A stretch of DNA of 64,000 nucleotides. It comes from an uncultured Bacteroidota bacterium (GTDB lineage Bacteria > Bacteroidota > Bacteroidia > Bacteroidales > WCHB1-69). Shown one piece after another: positions 45,202-52,630 of this stretch. The notes beneath the pieces are model-generated. The model was not told the DNA's origin and searched no databases. It was given only the letters and a program-made list of their open reading frames with translations. Made by a program: the position numbers and the translations under genes. The stretch covers positions 129,172 through 193,171 of the forward strand of contig CADADB010000001.1 in assembly GCA_902786595.1 (NCBI GenBank), read 5' to 3'. The first letter of the stretch is position 1. Each line of letters starts with the position of its first letter.

Positions 45202-46980
45202 ATGAGAAAAGGTTTTGTTATACAGTTTATTCGGCAGTATGCTGGTCGTTTGGCGGGGATATTCCTGCTGAATGTGGTGTATGTCCTGCTTACTATATTT
45301 ACCTTTTTGATGATCGAACCATTTGTGAAGTTGCTTTTCCGTGGAAATCTGGAAAACCTGAGCCCTCTGTCATCGTATGTTGTGACTGCTATAGGAGGAA
45401 TCATCCCCTTTGGCTCATTACAGCAGTCTATGGCTTTGATTATTGTGTGTGCCGCTGTTCTCTATTTCCTTCGTAATTTGGCTGCCTATTCTTCACAATG
45501 GGTTATGGCCCATGTGCGTAGTGATTTTCTCTATAAGTTGCGAAATCAACTTTATAATAAGATGATTTCTCTGCCGTTGGGCTACTTTACGCGTCAGAAC
45601 AAGGGTGATGCTGTTACGCGGGCGGTGAACGACGCTCAAGAGGTGGAATACACAATCTTGGTTTCCATACATAAGTTTTTGACGGACCCTATTGCTCTGC
45701 TTTGCTATTTGTTTTTCCTCTTTTATATTGACTATCAACTGTCGTTATGGGCGGTATTGTTGATGCCTGTTTCTTTCTTGATAATCGGCTTTTTAGCTCA
45801 TCTCTTGAAAAAGTCTTCAAAAACGTATCGTCAAAGATTGGGAGTGTTGCTTTCCCATGTAGAGGAGACATTGTCTGGGTTGCGGGTGATATACAGTTTC
45901 AATGCGCAAGAGCGTGCTTATCGTCGTTTTGCTCAGCATAATCGTCATTTCCATCAGAACCAAAAGAAAGTTTATCGGCAAAGTTATCTGGCTTCTCCGT
46001 TGAGTGAGTTCCTCGGTGTGGCCTCTGTTATGGTGGTGTTGGTTATTGGTGGCACTCTTGTTTTGTCGGATCGCTCTTCTCTTTCTCCGGAATTGTTCAT
46101 CACGTATATCGCACTTTTCACTCAAATCATTACCCCCGTATCCAATATTTCTTCCGCTTTTTCTGACTACAAGCGTGGGGAGGCCGCTTTGGATCGTATC
46201 TATGAGTTCTTGTCCATCCGGGATGCTGTGGAAGACACTCTTGACGCTCTGCCAGTTTCTGAATTCAAAGACAGGATTGATTTCTGCGATGTTTCGTTTG
46301 CCTATTCAGATGCAGAGGTAATCAAACATTTGAATTTGGAGGTGAAGAAAGGCCAGACGGTTGCGTTTGTTGGTCAGTCGGGGGCGGGGAAGAGCACCTT
46401 GGCGGATTTGTTGATGCGTTTCTATGATCCTACGGATGGTGAGATTCTTCTTGACGGAGTTTCTGTAGATAAATTCCGTATTTCGGACTACAGAGGGCTT
46501 TTCGCATTGGTGTCGCAGGATGTGATGTTGTTCCATGACACCATCTACAACAATATTACCCTTGGGCGAGACTTCACGATGGAGGAAGTTGTAGAGGCGA
46601 CTAAGACGGCCAATATTTACGATTTTATTATGTCGTTACCGGAGGGTTTCAACCATATTGTTGGTGACCGCGGAACGGTGCTTTCCGGTGGTCAGCGGCA
46701 ACGGGTGAGCATTGCACGGGCAGTGCTCCGCAAGGCGCCCGTGTTGGTGTTGGACGAAGCCACCTCCGCGATGGACACGGAGTCGGAGCGGCTGATCCAA
46801 CAGTCGGTGGAGGAACTCTCCAAACAGTGCACGGTGGTGATGATTGCGCATCGGCTTTCTACGGTTCGCAATGCCGATTGTATTTGCGTTTTGGATGAAG
46901 GCCGCATTGTGGAGCAGGGCACACATGAGGAGTTGATGGCGGCACGGGGAGAGTATTATCAATTAGTAATTAGGAATTAG
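45202..46980 (+). CDS. msbA: MsbA-like ABC exporter (fused permease and ATPase)
   Basis: 592 residues. Six hydrophobic helices in the first ~310 residues (ABC exporter fold) followed by a complete ATPase: Walker A GQSGAGKSTL (about 391-400), Q-loop LVSQDVMLFHDT, signature LSGGQRQRVSIARAVL, Walker B APVLVLDEATSAMDTESE and H-loop IAHRLSTV. By similarity it exports lipid A or another lipid-linked substrate from the inner membrane; specificity is inferred. The last residues (QLVIRN) and the TAG stop are written by AATTAG words of a repeat array, so the C-terminus was probably remodelled. Confidence 0.88.
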   Translation: MRKGFVIQFIRQYAGRLAGIFLLNVVYVLLTIFTFLMIEPFVKLLFRGNLENLSPLSSYVVTAIGGIIPFGSLQQSMALIIVCAAVLYFLRNLAAYSSQWVMAHVRSDFLYKLRNQLYNKMISLPLGYFTRQNKGDAVTRAVNDAQEVEYTILVSIHKFLTDPIALLCYLFFLFYIDYQLSLWAVLLMPVSFLIIGFLAHLLKKSSKTYRQRLGVLLSHVEETLSGLRVIYSFNAQERAYRRFAQHNRHFHQNQKKVYRQSYLASPLSEFLGVASVMVVLVIGGTLVLSDRSSLSPELFITYIALFTQIITPVSNISSAFSDYKRGEAALDRIYEFLSIRDAVEDTLDALPVSEFKDRIDFCDVSFAYSDAEVIKHLNLEVKKGQTVAFVGQSGAGKSTLADLLMRFYDPTDGEILLDGVSVDKFRISDYRGLFALVSQDVMLFHDTIYNNITLGRDFTMEEVVEATKTANIYDFIMSLPEGFNHIVGDRGTVLSGGQRQRVSIARAVLRKAPVLVLDEATSAMDTESERLIQQSVEELSKQCTVVMIAHRLSTVRNADCICVLDEGRIVEQGTHEELMAARGEYYQLVIRN

Positions 46981-46982
46981 AG
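46960..46982. repeat. 7-bp word array (AATTAGT/AATTAGG type) spanning a stop codon
   Basis: Words AATTAGT, AATTAGG, AATTAGA. It encodes the C-terminal LVIRN of the exporter and includes the TAG. Confidence 0.65.
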
Positions 46983-47037
46983 ATTTCCTTGAGCAGCCCC
47001 GGTAGGGGCAAGAGCTCGGTAGAAATTAGAAATATAA

Positions 47038-47075
47038 ATGTTCATTGTATATTGTACATTTTACATTGTTAATTG
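47038..47075. repeat. 7-bp word array (TACATTG type) before trmB
   Basis: Heptads TTCATTG, TATATTG, TACATTT, TACATTG, TTAATTG. A small GC hairpin (GCCCC/GGGGC) lies upstream at 46996-47009. Confidence 0.65.
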
Positions 47076-47082
47076 AAAGAAT

Positions 47083-47754
47083 ATGGCAAAACATAAATTG
47101 GCAAGATTCGCGGAGAACGCGACATTTGGGAATTTGTTCCAACATACGGAATACGATAGGATAGGGGAGGCGTTCCCGTTGCGGGGGCGTTGGCGGGAGG
47201 ATTATTTCCACAATGACCGACCGATAGTGCTTGAGTTGGGCTGCGGAAAGGGAGAATACACGCTTGCGATGGCGAAGCGTTTCCCCGAGCGTAATTACGT
47301 CGGCATAGACCGGAAGGGGGCACGGTTGTGGCGCGGCTGCAAGGATGCGATCGAGCAGGGATTGGACAATGTGGCGTTCCTGCGCATTACCATCGATCAT
47401 ATAGAGCAATATTTTGCGCTTGGAGAGGTGGATGAGATCTGGGTGACCTTCCCGGACCCGCAGATCAAGAAGGAGAGGAAACGGTTGGTCGGACCTCATT
47501 TCGTCAATGATTATTACCGCAAAATCTGGCCCGAAAACGGCGGTGCTTTGCACTTGAAGTCCGACAGCGACTTCCTGTACGAATATCTTCTGGAAACGGC
47601 TGCAGAGCAGCGTTGGGAGCTTGTCGAAAATATTCCTGACGTTTATACCGGCGGAGCCGATCCGTTGCTCACCGAGGTGCAGACGTTCTACGAGAAGATG
47701 TGGTTGGCGGAAGGGAAGACGATACACTATGTGCAATTAAGAATTAAGAATTAA
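47083..47754 (+). CDS. trmB: tRNA (guanine-N7)-methyltransferase
   Basis: 223 residues, normal length. Uses SAM to methylate G46 of tRNAs. The SAM-binding motif VLELGCGKGEYTLAMAKR, the NYVGIDRKGARL loop, and the signature EIWVTFPDPQIKKERKRLVGPHF are diagnostic. It ends HYVQLRIKN; RIKN and the TAA are encoded by AATTAAG words of the following array, as in the exporter just upstream. Confidence 0.96.
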   Translation: MAKHKLARFAENATFGNLFQHTEYDRIGEAFPLRGRWREDYFHNDRPIVLELGCGKGEYTLAMAKRFPERNYVGIDRKGARLWRGCKDAIEQGLDNVAFLRITIDHIEQYFALGEVDEIWVTFPDPQIKKERKRLVGPHFVNDYYRKIWPENGGALHLKSDSDFLYEYLLETAAEQRWELVENIPDVYTGGADPLLTEVQTFYEKMWLAEGKTIHYVQLRIKN

Positions 47755-47766
47755 GAATTAAGAATG
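47734..47766. repeat. 7-bp word array (AATTAAG type) spanning the trmB stop
   Basis: Four near-perfect AATTAAG heptads. The TAA stop at 47752-47754 is inside. Confidence 0.75.
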
Positions 47767-47802
47767 TTATGGCGTGAGGGAATTTTTTAGGTTTTCGCAA
47801 TA

Positions 47803-47834
47803 ATTATCCATTATTCATTCTCAATTCTCAATTA
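47803..47834. repeat. 7-bp word array (CAATTCT type) next to a promoter
   Basis: Words TTATCCA, TTATTCA, TTCTCAA, TTCTCAA ending about 7 nt before the minus-7 box at 47841. Confidence 0.65.
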
Positions 47835-47840
47835 TTTTTG

Positions 47841-47848
47841 TATCTTTG
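47841..47848 (+). promoter_or_regulatory. minus-7 box of small lipoprotein gene
   Basis: TATCTTTG; leader of about 92 nt. Confidence 0.7.
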
Positions 47849-47946
47849 CTGTGTCGTTTTCGCGGAACGGGCATAACGGGGCTTCGTCCGGGCCGATGAT
47901 GCGATGTAAGCAAATTATAACCGGGAAGCTCCGAATATTTAAAGTG

Positions 47947-48339
47947 ATGAAAATTAAACGTTTATCAATCATTTTGTTGGCTATGACCTTGTCGGTCGTA
48001 CTTGTTTCATGTTCCAAGAACATTGAAAAGAAAATCATTGGCAAGTGGCATGTTTCCAGTATCATGGAGATAAATTCACCTGACGGGGATTGGCACGATG
48101 CGCTGTATAATCAGAACTTTGATTATGAATTCAAAGATGGCGGTTCTGTGACTGCGTACGTAAACGGATCACCGGCTGGTTCGAGTAGTTGGTCGTACGA
48201 TAAGGATGCGGAGAAACTCGTGTTCGCATCCCGTCCATACGATATTGAGCAGTTAGATGACCATCAGATGGTCCTCTACTACAGCTATATCACAGATGTG
48301 GTTCGTTTAGAGCAGAGGATGACGTTGGATAAACAGTAA
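47947..48339 (+). CDS. small lipocalin-like lipoprotein
   Basis: 130 residues. Lipobox VVLVSC. The mature part starts KNIEKKIIGKWHVSSIMEI, the IxGKWxxxS pattern common to Bacteroidota lipocalin-like (DUF4923/DUF5004-type) lipoproteins, and continues as strands to LEQRMTLDKQ. Ligand and function are unknown. The start at 47947 gives a proper signal peptide; the longer frame lacks one. Confidence 0.65.
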   Translation: MKIKRLSIILLAMTLSVVLVSCSKNIEKKIIGKWHVSSIMEINSPDGDWHDALYNQNFDYEFKDGGSVTAYVNGSPAGSSSWSYDKDAEKLVFASRPYDIEQLDDHQMVLYYSYITDVVRLEQRMTLDKQ

Positions 48340-48363
48340 TAAACTGCAGATAGCGTAACCATT

Positions 48364-48397
48364 AAAGGTCCCGGAGGTGATTCGTGGACCTTTTTTA
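48364..48397 (+). terminator. terminator of the lipocalin-like gene
   Basis: 8-bp stem AAAGGTCC / GGACCTTT followed by TTTTT. Confidence 0.75.
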
Positions 48398-48423
48398 GGC
48401 AAAAGGCAATAGGATGAGGTTAC

Positions 48424-48485
48424 TTCGATTTGCAATTTGTGGTTTGCGATTATCCGAAAATCGTAAACCGTAAATCGTAAACCGA
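48424..48485. repeat. 7-bp word array (TTTGCGA / CGTAAAC type) with inverted arms
   Basis: Forward words GATTTGC, AATTTGT, GGTTTGC, then reverse words ATCGTAA, ACCGTAA, ATCGTAA, ACCG. It ends 10 nt before the gcvT minus-7 box. Confidence 0.7.
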
Positions 48486-48494
48486 AAAAAATCG

Positions 48495-48502
48495 TATTTT
48501 TG
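48495..48502 (+). promoter_or_regulatory. minus-7 box of gcvT
   Basis: TATTTTTG, about 40 nt before the ATG. No glycine riboswitch is visible. Confidence 0.7.
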
Positions 48503-48541
48503 CGGTCAGAAATTTAAAAACAAACAATAAATCAAACCAAT

Positions 48542-49636
48542 ATGAAAGAAACCGTTTACAGAGCGAAACATGAGGCGTTGGGCGCCAAAATGGAAGAATT
48601 TGCCGGCTTTTACATGCCGATTCAGTACGACAGCATCACCAACGAGCACTTGCAGGTGCGTAACAAGGTGGGCGTGTTCGACGTGTCCCACATGGGTGAG
48701 TTCACCGTGAAAGGTCCCAAGGCCTTGGCGTTGCTGCAACATATCACCACGAACGACGTGGCCGCATTGTTCCCGGGCAAGGTGCAGTACAGCTGCTTCC
48801 CGAACGGCAAAGGCGGCATCGTGGATGACCTGCTGGTCTATAACCTCCACGACGAGGATTATCTGTTGGTGGTGAACGCCGCCAACATCGACAAGGACTG
48901 GGCATGGGTGGTCGAACAGAACAAGGCCTTCGGTGCCGAGATCGAGAACATCTCCGACGGCATTTCCCAATTGGCAGTCCAGGGTCCTTTGGCTCTCAAG
49001 GCCATGCAGAAGCTGACCAATGCCAACGTGGTGGATATGGAGTACTACACCAACCAGATCATCACCTTCGCCGGCATCGACAACATCCTCTTCTCCACGA
49101 CCGGTTACACGGGCAGCGGCGGATGCGAGATCTATTTCCCGAACGAGGTGGCCATGAAGATTTGGGACGCTGTGTTCGAGGCAGGTGCCGAGTACGACAT
49201 CAAACCGATCGGTTTGGGTGCTCGCGACACTTTGCGCTTGGAGATGGGCTTCTGCCTGTACGGTCACGAGATTGACGACACGATTTCACCGATCGAGGCC
49301 GGTCTGGGCTGGATCACGAAGTTCGTGGATGGCAAGGATTTCATCGATCGCAAGTACATGGAAGACCTGAAGGCCAACGGCGTGACCCGCAGAATCGCCG
49401 GTTTCGAGCTGATTGACCGCGGTATTCCGAGAAACGGTTACGAAGTGTGCGACGCCGAGGGCAACGTGATCGGCGAAGTGCGTTCTGGCACATTCGGTCC
49501 GTCCGTGAACAAGGGTATCGGCACGGCGCTGATCAAGAAAGAGTTCGCGAAGGCCGGCACGGAGATTTTCATCAAGGTGAGAAACCGTCTGCTGAAGGCC
49601 GTGACGGTGAAGATGCCCTTCTACAAACCGGAATAG
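48542..49636 (+). CDS. gcvT: aminomethyltransferase (glycine cleavage T protein)
   Basis: 364 residues, normal length. Tetrahydrofolate-dependent T protein of glycine cleavage, releasing ammonia and making methylene-THF. Signatures: [38 protein letters not shown] (pattern YxxxxxxxGGIxDDLxV), [36 protein letters not shown] and [17 protein letters not shown]. The partner P, H and L genes are not in this window. Own promoter and terminator. Confidence 0.96.
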   Translation: MKETVYRAKHEALGAKMEEFAGFYMPIQYDSITNEHLQVRNKVGVFDVSHMGEFTVKGPKALALLQHITTNDVAALFPGKVQYSCFPNGKGGIVDDLLVYNLHDEDYLLVVNAANIDKDWAWVVEQNKAFGAEIENISDGISQLAVQGPLALKAMQKLTNANVVDMEYYTNQIITFAGIDNILFSTTGYTGSGGCEIYFPNEVAMKIWDAVFEAGAEYDIKPIGLGARDTLRLEMGFCLYGHEIDDTISPIEAGLGWITKFVDGKDFIDRKYMEDLKANGVTRRIAGFELIDRGIPRNGYEVCDAEGNVIGEVRSGTFGPSVNKGIGTALIKKEFAKAGTEIFIKVRNRLLKAVTVKMPFYKPE

Positions 49637-49669
49637 TTATTGCGTGAATTTGCGGAAAATACGAAAAAG

Positions 49670-49701
49670 TGCGGAAATCTTTGAGGTTTCCGCATTTTTT
49701 T
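49670..49701 (+). terminator. terminator of gcvT
   Basis: 8-bp stem TGCGGAAA / TTTCCGCA followed by TTTTTTT. Confidence 0.85.
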
Positions 49702-49782
49702 GCGATTTGCGATTTACGATTTACGGTTTGCGGTTTGCGATTTTCGATTTACCGCAAACCGTAAATCGCAAAACGTAAACCG
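49700..49782. repeat. 7-bp word array (TTTGCGA / TTTACGA type) with inverted arms
   Basis: TGCGATT, TGCGATT, TACGATT, TACGGTT, TGCGGTT, TGCGATT, then ACCGCAA, ACCGTAA, ATCGCAA, AACGTAA, ACCG. It starts in the gcvT terminator and touches the TAA stop of the opposing kinase gene. Confidence 0.8.
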
Positions 49783-50415
49783 TTATAGCGGGTATTTCCG
49801 ACGGACGTTTTCGGCGAGGAACTGTGCCACCTGGTCGGTGGTGAAGCCCGACACGTTGAGGACCATGTCGTAGTTGCGGGCGTCGTAGCGGGAGGTGCCA
49901 GCGAAAGACTTGGTGTAGTTCTCGCGGGCTTTGTCGGCGCGTTCCATGATGTCGCGGGCGCCTTTCTCGTTCACGCCTTGCCGATCCATCAGTCGTTTTA
50001 TGCGGCATTCGGGATTGGCGATGATGAGCAGCCGCATGGCGTCGGGATTGTCCTTGAAAATGTGGAATCCAGTGCGTCCCACGATGATGCAGGACTCCTG
50101 TTCGGCAAGATTGCGAAGGATTTGTTCCTCTTCGGCGTAGAGTTGCTTCGAATCGACCTCGAATGAGTCGTAAGCAATGGCGGCTGTGGTGCCGAATTGC
50201 TTGTAGAAGCGGCAGAAATCCGCCCACCAGCCCGGTTTCGTCGCCTTGATTTTCTCGACATCCTCATGAGTCAGGTTGTACTTTTCGAGGATGGAGGCGA
50301 GAATTTCCTTGCCGTATACTTTCACACCGAGCAGCTTGCCCAATTTTTCGGCGATTTCTTTCCCTCCGGAACCCGCCTCGCGGTTGATGGTGATGACGAA
50401 TTTCTGATTTTCCAT
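49783..50415 (-). CDS. cytidylate kinase-like family protein
   Basis: 210 residues of the Cytidylate_kin-like family (PF13189), relatives of CMP kinase. The P-loop NREAGSGGKEIAEKLGKLLG (about residues 11-30) is clear; the FxVDSKQLYAEEEQILRNLAEQESCIIVGRTG segment and the NPECRIKRLMDRQGVNEKGARDIMERADKAR lid follow. It should be a P-loop NMP kinase but the physiological substrate of this branch is unknown. Own promoter at 50448-50455. Confidence 0.85.
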   Translation of the reverse strand: MENQKFVITINREAGSGGKEIAEKLGKLLGVKVYGKEILASILEKYNLTHEDVEKIKATKPGWWADFCRFYKQFGTTAAIAYDSFEVDSKQLYAEEEQILRNLAEQESCIIVGRTGFHIFKDNPDAMRLLIIANPECRIKRLMDRQGVNEKGARDIMERADKARENYTKSFAGTSRYDARNYDMVLNVSGFTTDQVAQFLAENVRRKYPL

Positions 50416-50447
50416 ATCGTTTATTATTATCTTCGAAATTGAGACCG

Positions 50448-50455
50448 CAAAAGTA
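50448..50455 (-). promoter_or_regulatory. minus-7 box of the cytidylate kinase-like gene
   Basis: TACTTTTG on the minus strand; leader about 27 nt. Confidence 0.7.
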
Positions 50456-50458
50456 CGA

Positions 50459-50546
50459 TTTTTCGGTTTTCGGTTTACGGTTTATGATTTGCGATTTGCG
50501 ATTTTTTTCAGATCACTGTTCACTAGTCTCTATTCACTATTCACTA
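50459..50546. repeat. two word arrays (CGGTTTA/GCGATTT, then TATTCAC) between divergent promoters
   Basis: 50459-50509 uses TTTCGG, TTTACGG, TTTGCGA words; 50512-50546 uses TCACTGT, TCACTAG, TATTCAC, TATTCAC. Each ends close to one minus-7 box. Confidence 0.7.
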
Positions 50547-50555
50547 AAAAAATAC

Positions 50556-50563
50556 TACTTTTG
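50556..50563 (+). promoter_or_regulatory. minus-7 box of the guanine deaminase gene
   Basis: TACTTTTG, 21 nt before the ATG at 50585. Confidence 0.75.
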
Positions 50564-50584
50564 CACCTGAAAAAACAAACGGAA

Positions 50585-51055
50585 ATGTATAATCCTGATT
50601 TTATGAAAGAGGCCATCCGCTTGGCCAATGAGTGTTTTGAGACGGGTATTGGCGGGCCGTTCGGGGCGGTGGTGGTGAAGGACGGCGAAATCGTGGGGCG
50701 CGGACGCAACATGGTGACGGCGCACAATGATCCCACGGCCCATGCAGAGGTGCAAGCCATCCGCGATGCTTGCCGCAACCTCGGAACCTTCCAGCTTATC
50801 GGTTGCGAACTCTACGCCAGCAGTGAGCCCTGTCCGATGTGCTTCGGCGCCATCTATTGGGCGCGTCCCGACCGAATCTATTACGGTGCTTCTTGCGAAG
50901 TGGCCGCTGACGCCGGCTTCGACGACACCTTCATCTACGAGGAGATCGGCAAGCCCATTGAGGAGTATTCCATCCCCACCGAACAGCACGACGCGGAACT
51001 CGCCGCGATGACATTTGAGCGGTGGAAGCGGTTTGAGGGGCGGGTCGAGTATTGA
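50585..51055 (+). CDS. guaD: guanine deaminase (cytidine-deaminase fold, GuaD type)
   Basis: 156 residues, the length of B. subtilis GuaD. Deaminates guanine to xanthine with Zn2+. GIGGPFGAVVVKDGEIVGRG, NDPTAHAEVQAIRDAC (HAE: zinc His and catalytic Glu), SSEPCPMCFGAIYWARPDRIYYG (PCxxC) and AGFDDTFIYEEIGKP match GuaD more closely than TadA. The ATG at 50585 is chosen since it follows the promoter; the longer frame begins upstream of it in repeats. The TGA stop is followed directly by a heptad array. Confidence 0.9.
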   Translation: MYNPDFMKEAIRLANECFETGIGGPFGAVVVKDGEIVGRGRNMVTAHNDPTAHAEVQAIRDACRNLGTFQLIGCELYASSEPCPMCFGAIYWARPDRIYYGASCEVAADAGFDDTFIYEEIGKPIEEYSIPTEQHDAELAAMTFERWKRFEGRVEY

Positions 51056-51124
51056 TTACGGTTTACGGTTTACGATTTACGATTATTCGAGTACCGTAAA
51101 TCGCAAATCGTAAATCGTAAATCG
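51056..51124. repeat. 7-bp word array (TTTACGG / AAATCGT type), left copy of a 27-nt direct repeat
   Basis: Forward words TTACGGT, TTACGAT, then reverse words AAATCGC, AAATCGT, AAATCGT, AAATCG. Segment 51098-51124 is identical over 27 nt to 51562-51588. It begins at the guaD stop. Confidence 0.8.
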
Positions 51125-51127
51125 AAA

Positions 51128-51493
51128 CTATAGACTGCTTAGTTTTCTATATCTTAAACCTTTTAGCATTTTTTCAATTCGTTCTATTTTAACACTGATA
51201 GTTCCCATTTGTTCCGATGTGATATAATTCAAGTCGAAAGCCAACAATAATTGACAATAAACCTCCATTAATGATCCTGTAGATATGTCAATAAAATGTA
51301 TTTGTTCTTTTGCAGAATGTCGTGAGCTGCCTTCGGCTATGTTGGAAGGGATAGATATTACGGCGCGCCTCAATTGGTCGCCTAAACCAAATCTCTCTAT
51401 TGAAGGAAATGACTGTTGAATTTTGTAAACGTCCACGACCAATTCTCGAGATAATTTCCAAACATCCAGATTTTCAAAAGAATATGTTTTCAT
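51128..51493 (-). CDS. four-helix-bundle protein of the S23 / 23S-rRNA intervening-sequence family
   Basis: 121 residues. MKTYSFENLDVWKLSRELVVDVYK and FGLGDQLRRAVISIPSNIAEGSSR are the hallmark phrases of the IVS/S23 four-helix family (TIGR02436), whose relatives include the Avd accessory proteins of diversity-generating retroelements. Biochemical role unknown. Usually such genes sit within 23S rRNA insertions; here it is stand-alone with its own promoter (51527-51534), and gene plus promoter are flanked by perfect 27-nt direct repeats. The start at 51493 is chosen over upstream starts, which precede the promoter. Confidence 0.85.
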   Translation of the reverse strand: MKTYSFENLDVWKLSRELVVDVYKIQQSFPSIERFGLGDQLRRAVISIPSNIAEGSSRHSAKEQIHFIDISTGSLMEVYCQLLLAFDLNYITSEQMGTISVKIERIEKMLKGLRYRKLSSL

Positions 51494-51526
51494 AATGGTA
51501 AATAATATATTTAATAATTTATTTTG

Positions 51527-51534
51527 CAAAAATA
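51527..51534 (-). promoter_or_regulatory. minus-7 box of the IVS gene
   Basis: TATTTTTG on the minus strand, inside the region bounded by the direct repeats. Confidence 0.65.
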
Positions 51535-51561
51535 ATATTTTTATTAATATCATGGATGTCA

Positions 51562-51597
51562 AAATCGCAAATCGTAAATCGTAAATCGTAAATTGCA
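51562..51597. repeat. 7-bp word array (AAATCGT type), right copy of the 27-nt direct repeat
   Basis: AAATCGC, AAATCGT, AAATCGT, AAATCGT, AAATTGC; 51562-51588 equals 51098-51124. It ends 6 nt before the ATG of the next gene. Confidence 0.8.
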
Positions 51598-51602
51598 AAA
51601 CT

Positions 51603-52319
51603 ATGATCGGCAAACTATACCTCATTCCCACTCCGATCGCGGAGGGCGCGTTCGGGAGCTTCTTCCCGGTGGTGAACGCGGATATTATCAATGAAACGGA
51701 CTACTACATTGTGGAGGCGGTGCGGACGGCACGGCGCTTCCTGCGGTATGCGGGCATCAAGAAGCCCATCGACGAGTTGACCTTCTTCGAGCTGAACGAG
51801 CACACGCAGGGGGTGGAAATCAACGATTTTCTGCAGCCCTGCTTGGAAGGCAAGAATGTGGCGGTGATGTCGGAGGCCGGAGTGCCGTGTGTGGCCGATC
51901 CGGGTCACAAGGCGGTGGAGAAGGCCCACCAGTTAGGCATCGAGGTGGTGCCGCTCATCGGGCCGAGTTCGCTGATTCTCGCGCTGATGGGCAGCGGCAT
52001 GAACGGACAGAGTTTCGTGTTCCACGGGTATCTGCCGTCGGAGCAGTATGACCGGGAGAAGCGGCTGAAGGAGCTTGAGGCGGTGGCGGTGAAAACGGGG
52101 CAGACGCAGATGTTCATTGAGACGCCCTACCGCAACAACCGGATGACGGCTTCGATTTGCCATGTGTTGCAGCCGGCCACGCGGATATGCATTGCCGCGA
52201 ACTTGACGGGCGAGAATGCGTTGTTGAAGACGCAGTCGGTGTCGAAATGGCGCAAATATTTCGAGAAGGAGGAGAACCAGTTAGGGAAGATTCCGTGTAT
52301 ATATCTGATTAACAGATAG
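51603..52319 (+). CDS. SAM-dependent methyltransferase, tetrapyrrole methylase family (RsmI-like)
   Basis: 238 residues. MIGKLYLIPTPIAEG at the start, the VRTARRFLRYAG segment, NVAVMSEAGVPCVADPGHKAVEKAHQLGIEVVPLIGPSSLILALMGSGMNGQ and YLP are typical of the RsmI-related branch, which methylates the 2'-O of C1402 in 16S rRNA. Bacteroidota often carry this second, divergent paralogue in addition to RsmI; the exact target is not certain. It has no TAnnTTTG box; the spacer is the AAATCGT array. Confidence 0.82.
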   Translation: MIGKLYLIPTPIAEGAFGSFFPVVNADIINETDYYIVEAVRTARRFLRYAGIKKPIDELTFFELNEHTQGVEINDFLQPCLEGKNVAVMSEAGVPCVADPGHKAVEKAHQLGIEVVPLIGPSSLILALMGSGMNGQSFVFHGYLPSEQYDREKRLKELEAVAVKTGQTQMFIETPYRNNRMTASICHVLQPATRICIAANLTGENALLKTQSVSKWRKYFEKEENQLGKIPCIYLINR

Positions 52320-52363
52320 AAAAATTTTTCATGCAAGAAAGTGGGCGATATCAAAAAAAGTGT

Positions 52364-52371
52364 ATTTTTGC
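52364..52371 (+). promoter_or_regulatory. minus-7 box of the tRNA operon
   Basis: TATTTTTG, about 41 nt before the tRNA-Leu. Confidence 0.7.
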
Positions 52372-52412
52372 GCCGTCATTTTTGCAATGGTGAGTTCATT
52401 GGATGGCGTAAT

Positions 52413-52496
52413 GCCGAAGTGGTGGAATGGTAGACACGAGGGACTTAAAATCCCTTGCTTATTGCAAGCGTGTGGGTTCAAGTCCCACCTTCGGTA
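52413..52496 (+). tRNA. tRNA-Leu (anticodon UAA)
   Basis: Acceptor GCCGAAG pairs with CTTCGGT (one G-U), discriminator A. The anticodon arm AGGGA-CTTAAAA-TCCCT gives anticodon UAA at 52446-52448. A long variable arm (class II) and a standard T-arm GTGGGTTCAAGTCCCAC are present. CCA is not fully encoded. Confidence 0.95.
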
Positions 52497-52502
52497 CCGA
52501 AT

Positions 52503-52575
52503 GCGGAAGTAGCTCAGTTGGTAGAGCACAACCTTGCCAAGGTTGGGGTCGCGAGTTCGAGTCTCGTTTTCCGCT
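52503..52575 (+). tRNA. tRNA-Gly (anticodon GCC)
   Basis: Acceptor GCGGAAG with TTTCCGC, discriminator T. The anticodon arm CAACC-TTGCCAA-GGTTG gives GCC. D-arm GCTCAGTTGGTAGAGC and T-arm with GTTCGAGTC are standard. 73 nt, 6 nt after tRNA-Leu, so co-transcribed. Confidence 0.96.
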
Positions 52576-52579
52576 CTTT

Positions 52580-52607
52580 GTAGAGACGTTTCCTGAAACG
52601 TCTCTAC
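52580..52607 (+). terminator. GTAGAGACG palindrome copy 4, terminator of the tRNA operon
   Basis: Perfect inverted repeat with 13-nt arms (GTAGAGACGTTTC and complement), 4 nt after the tRNA-Gly and followed by GTGTTTT. Same family as 23395, 24815 and 26188. Confidence 0.8.
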
Positions 52608-52630
52608 GTGTTTTAAACCCGTAATGAAAA

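Noticed and set aside
45195-45202. Minus-strand TACCTTTG box before the msbA-like gene
   Set aside because: Nothing on the minus strand downstream of it except the terminator and the giant gene; probably chance.
48424-48541. Glycine riboswitch before gcvT
   Set aside because: The leader is short and made of repeat words; no tandem aptamer pattern can be drawn.
49700-51597. Possible CRISPR array in the TTTACGA/TCGTAAA repeats
   Set aside because: Units are 7 bp, degenerate, contiguous and without spacers; no cas genes in the window.
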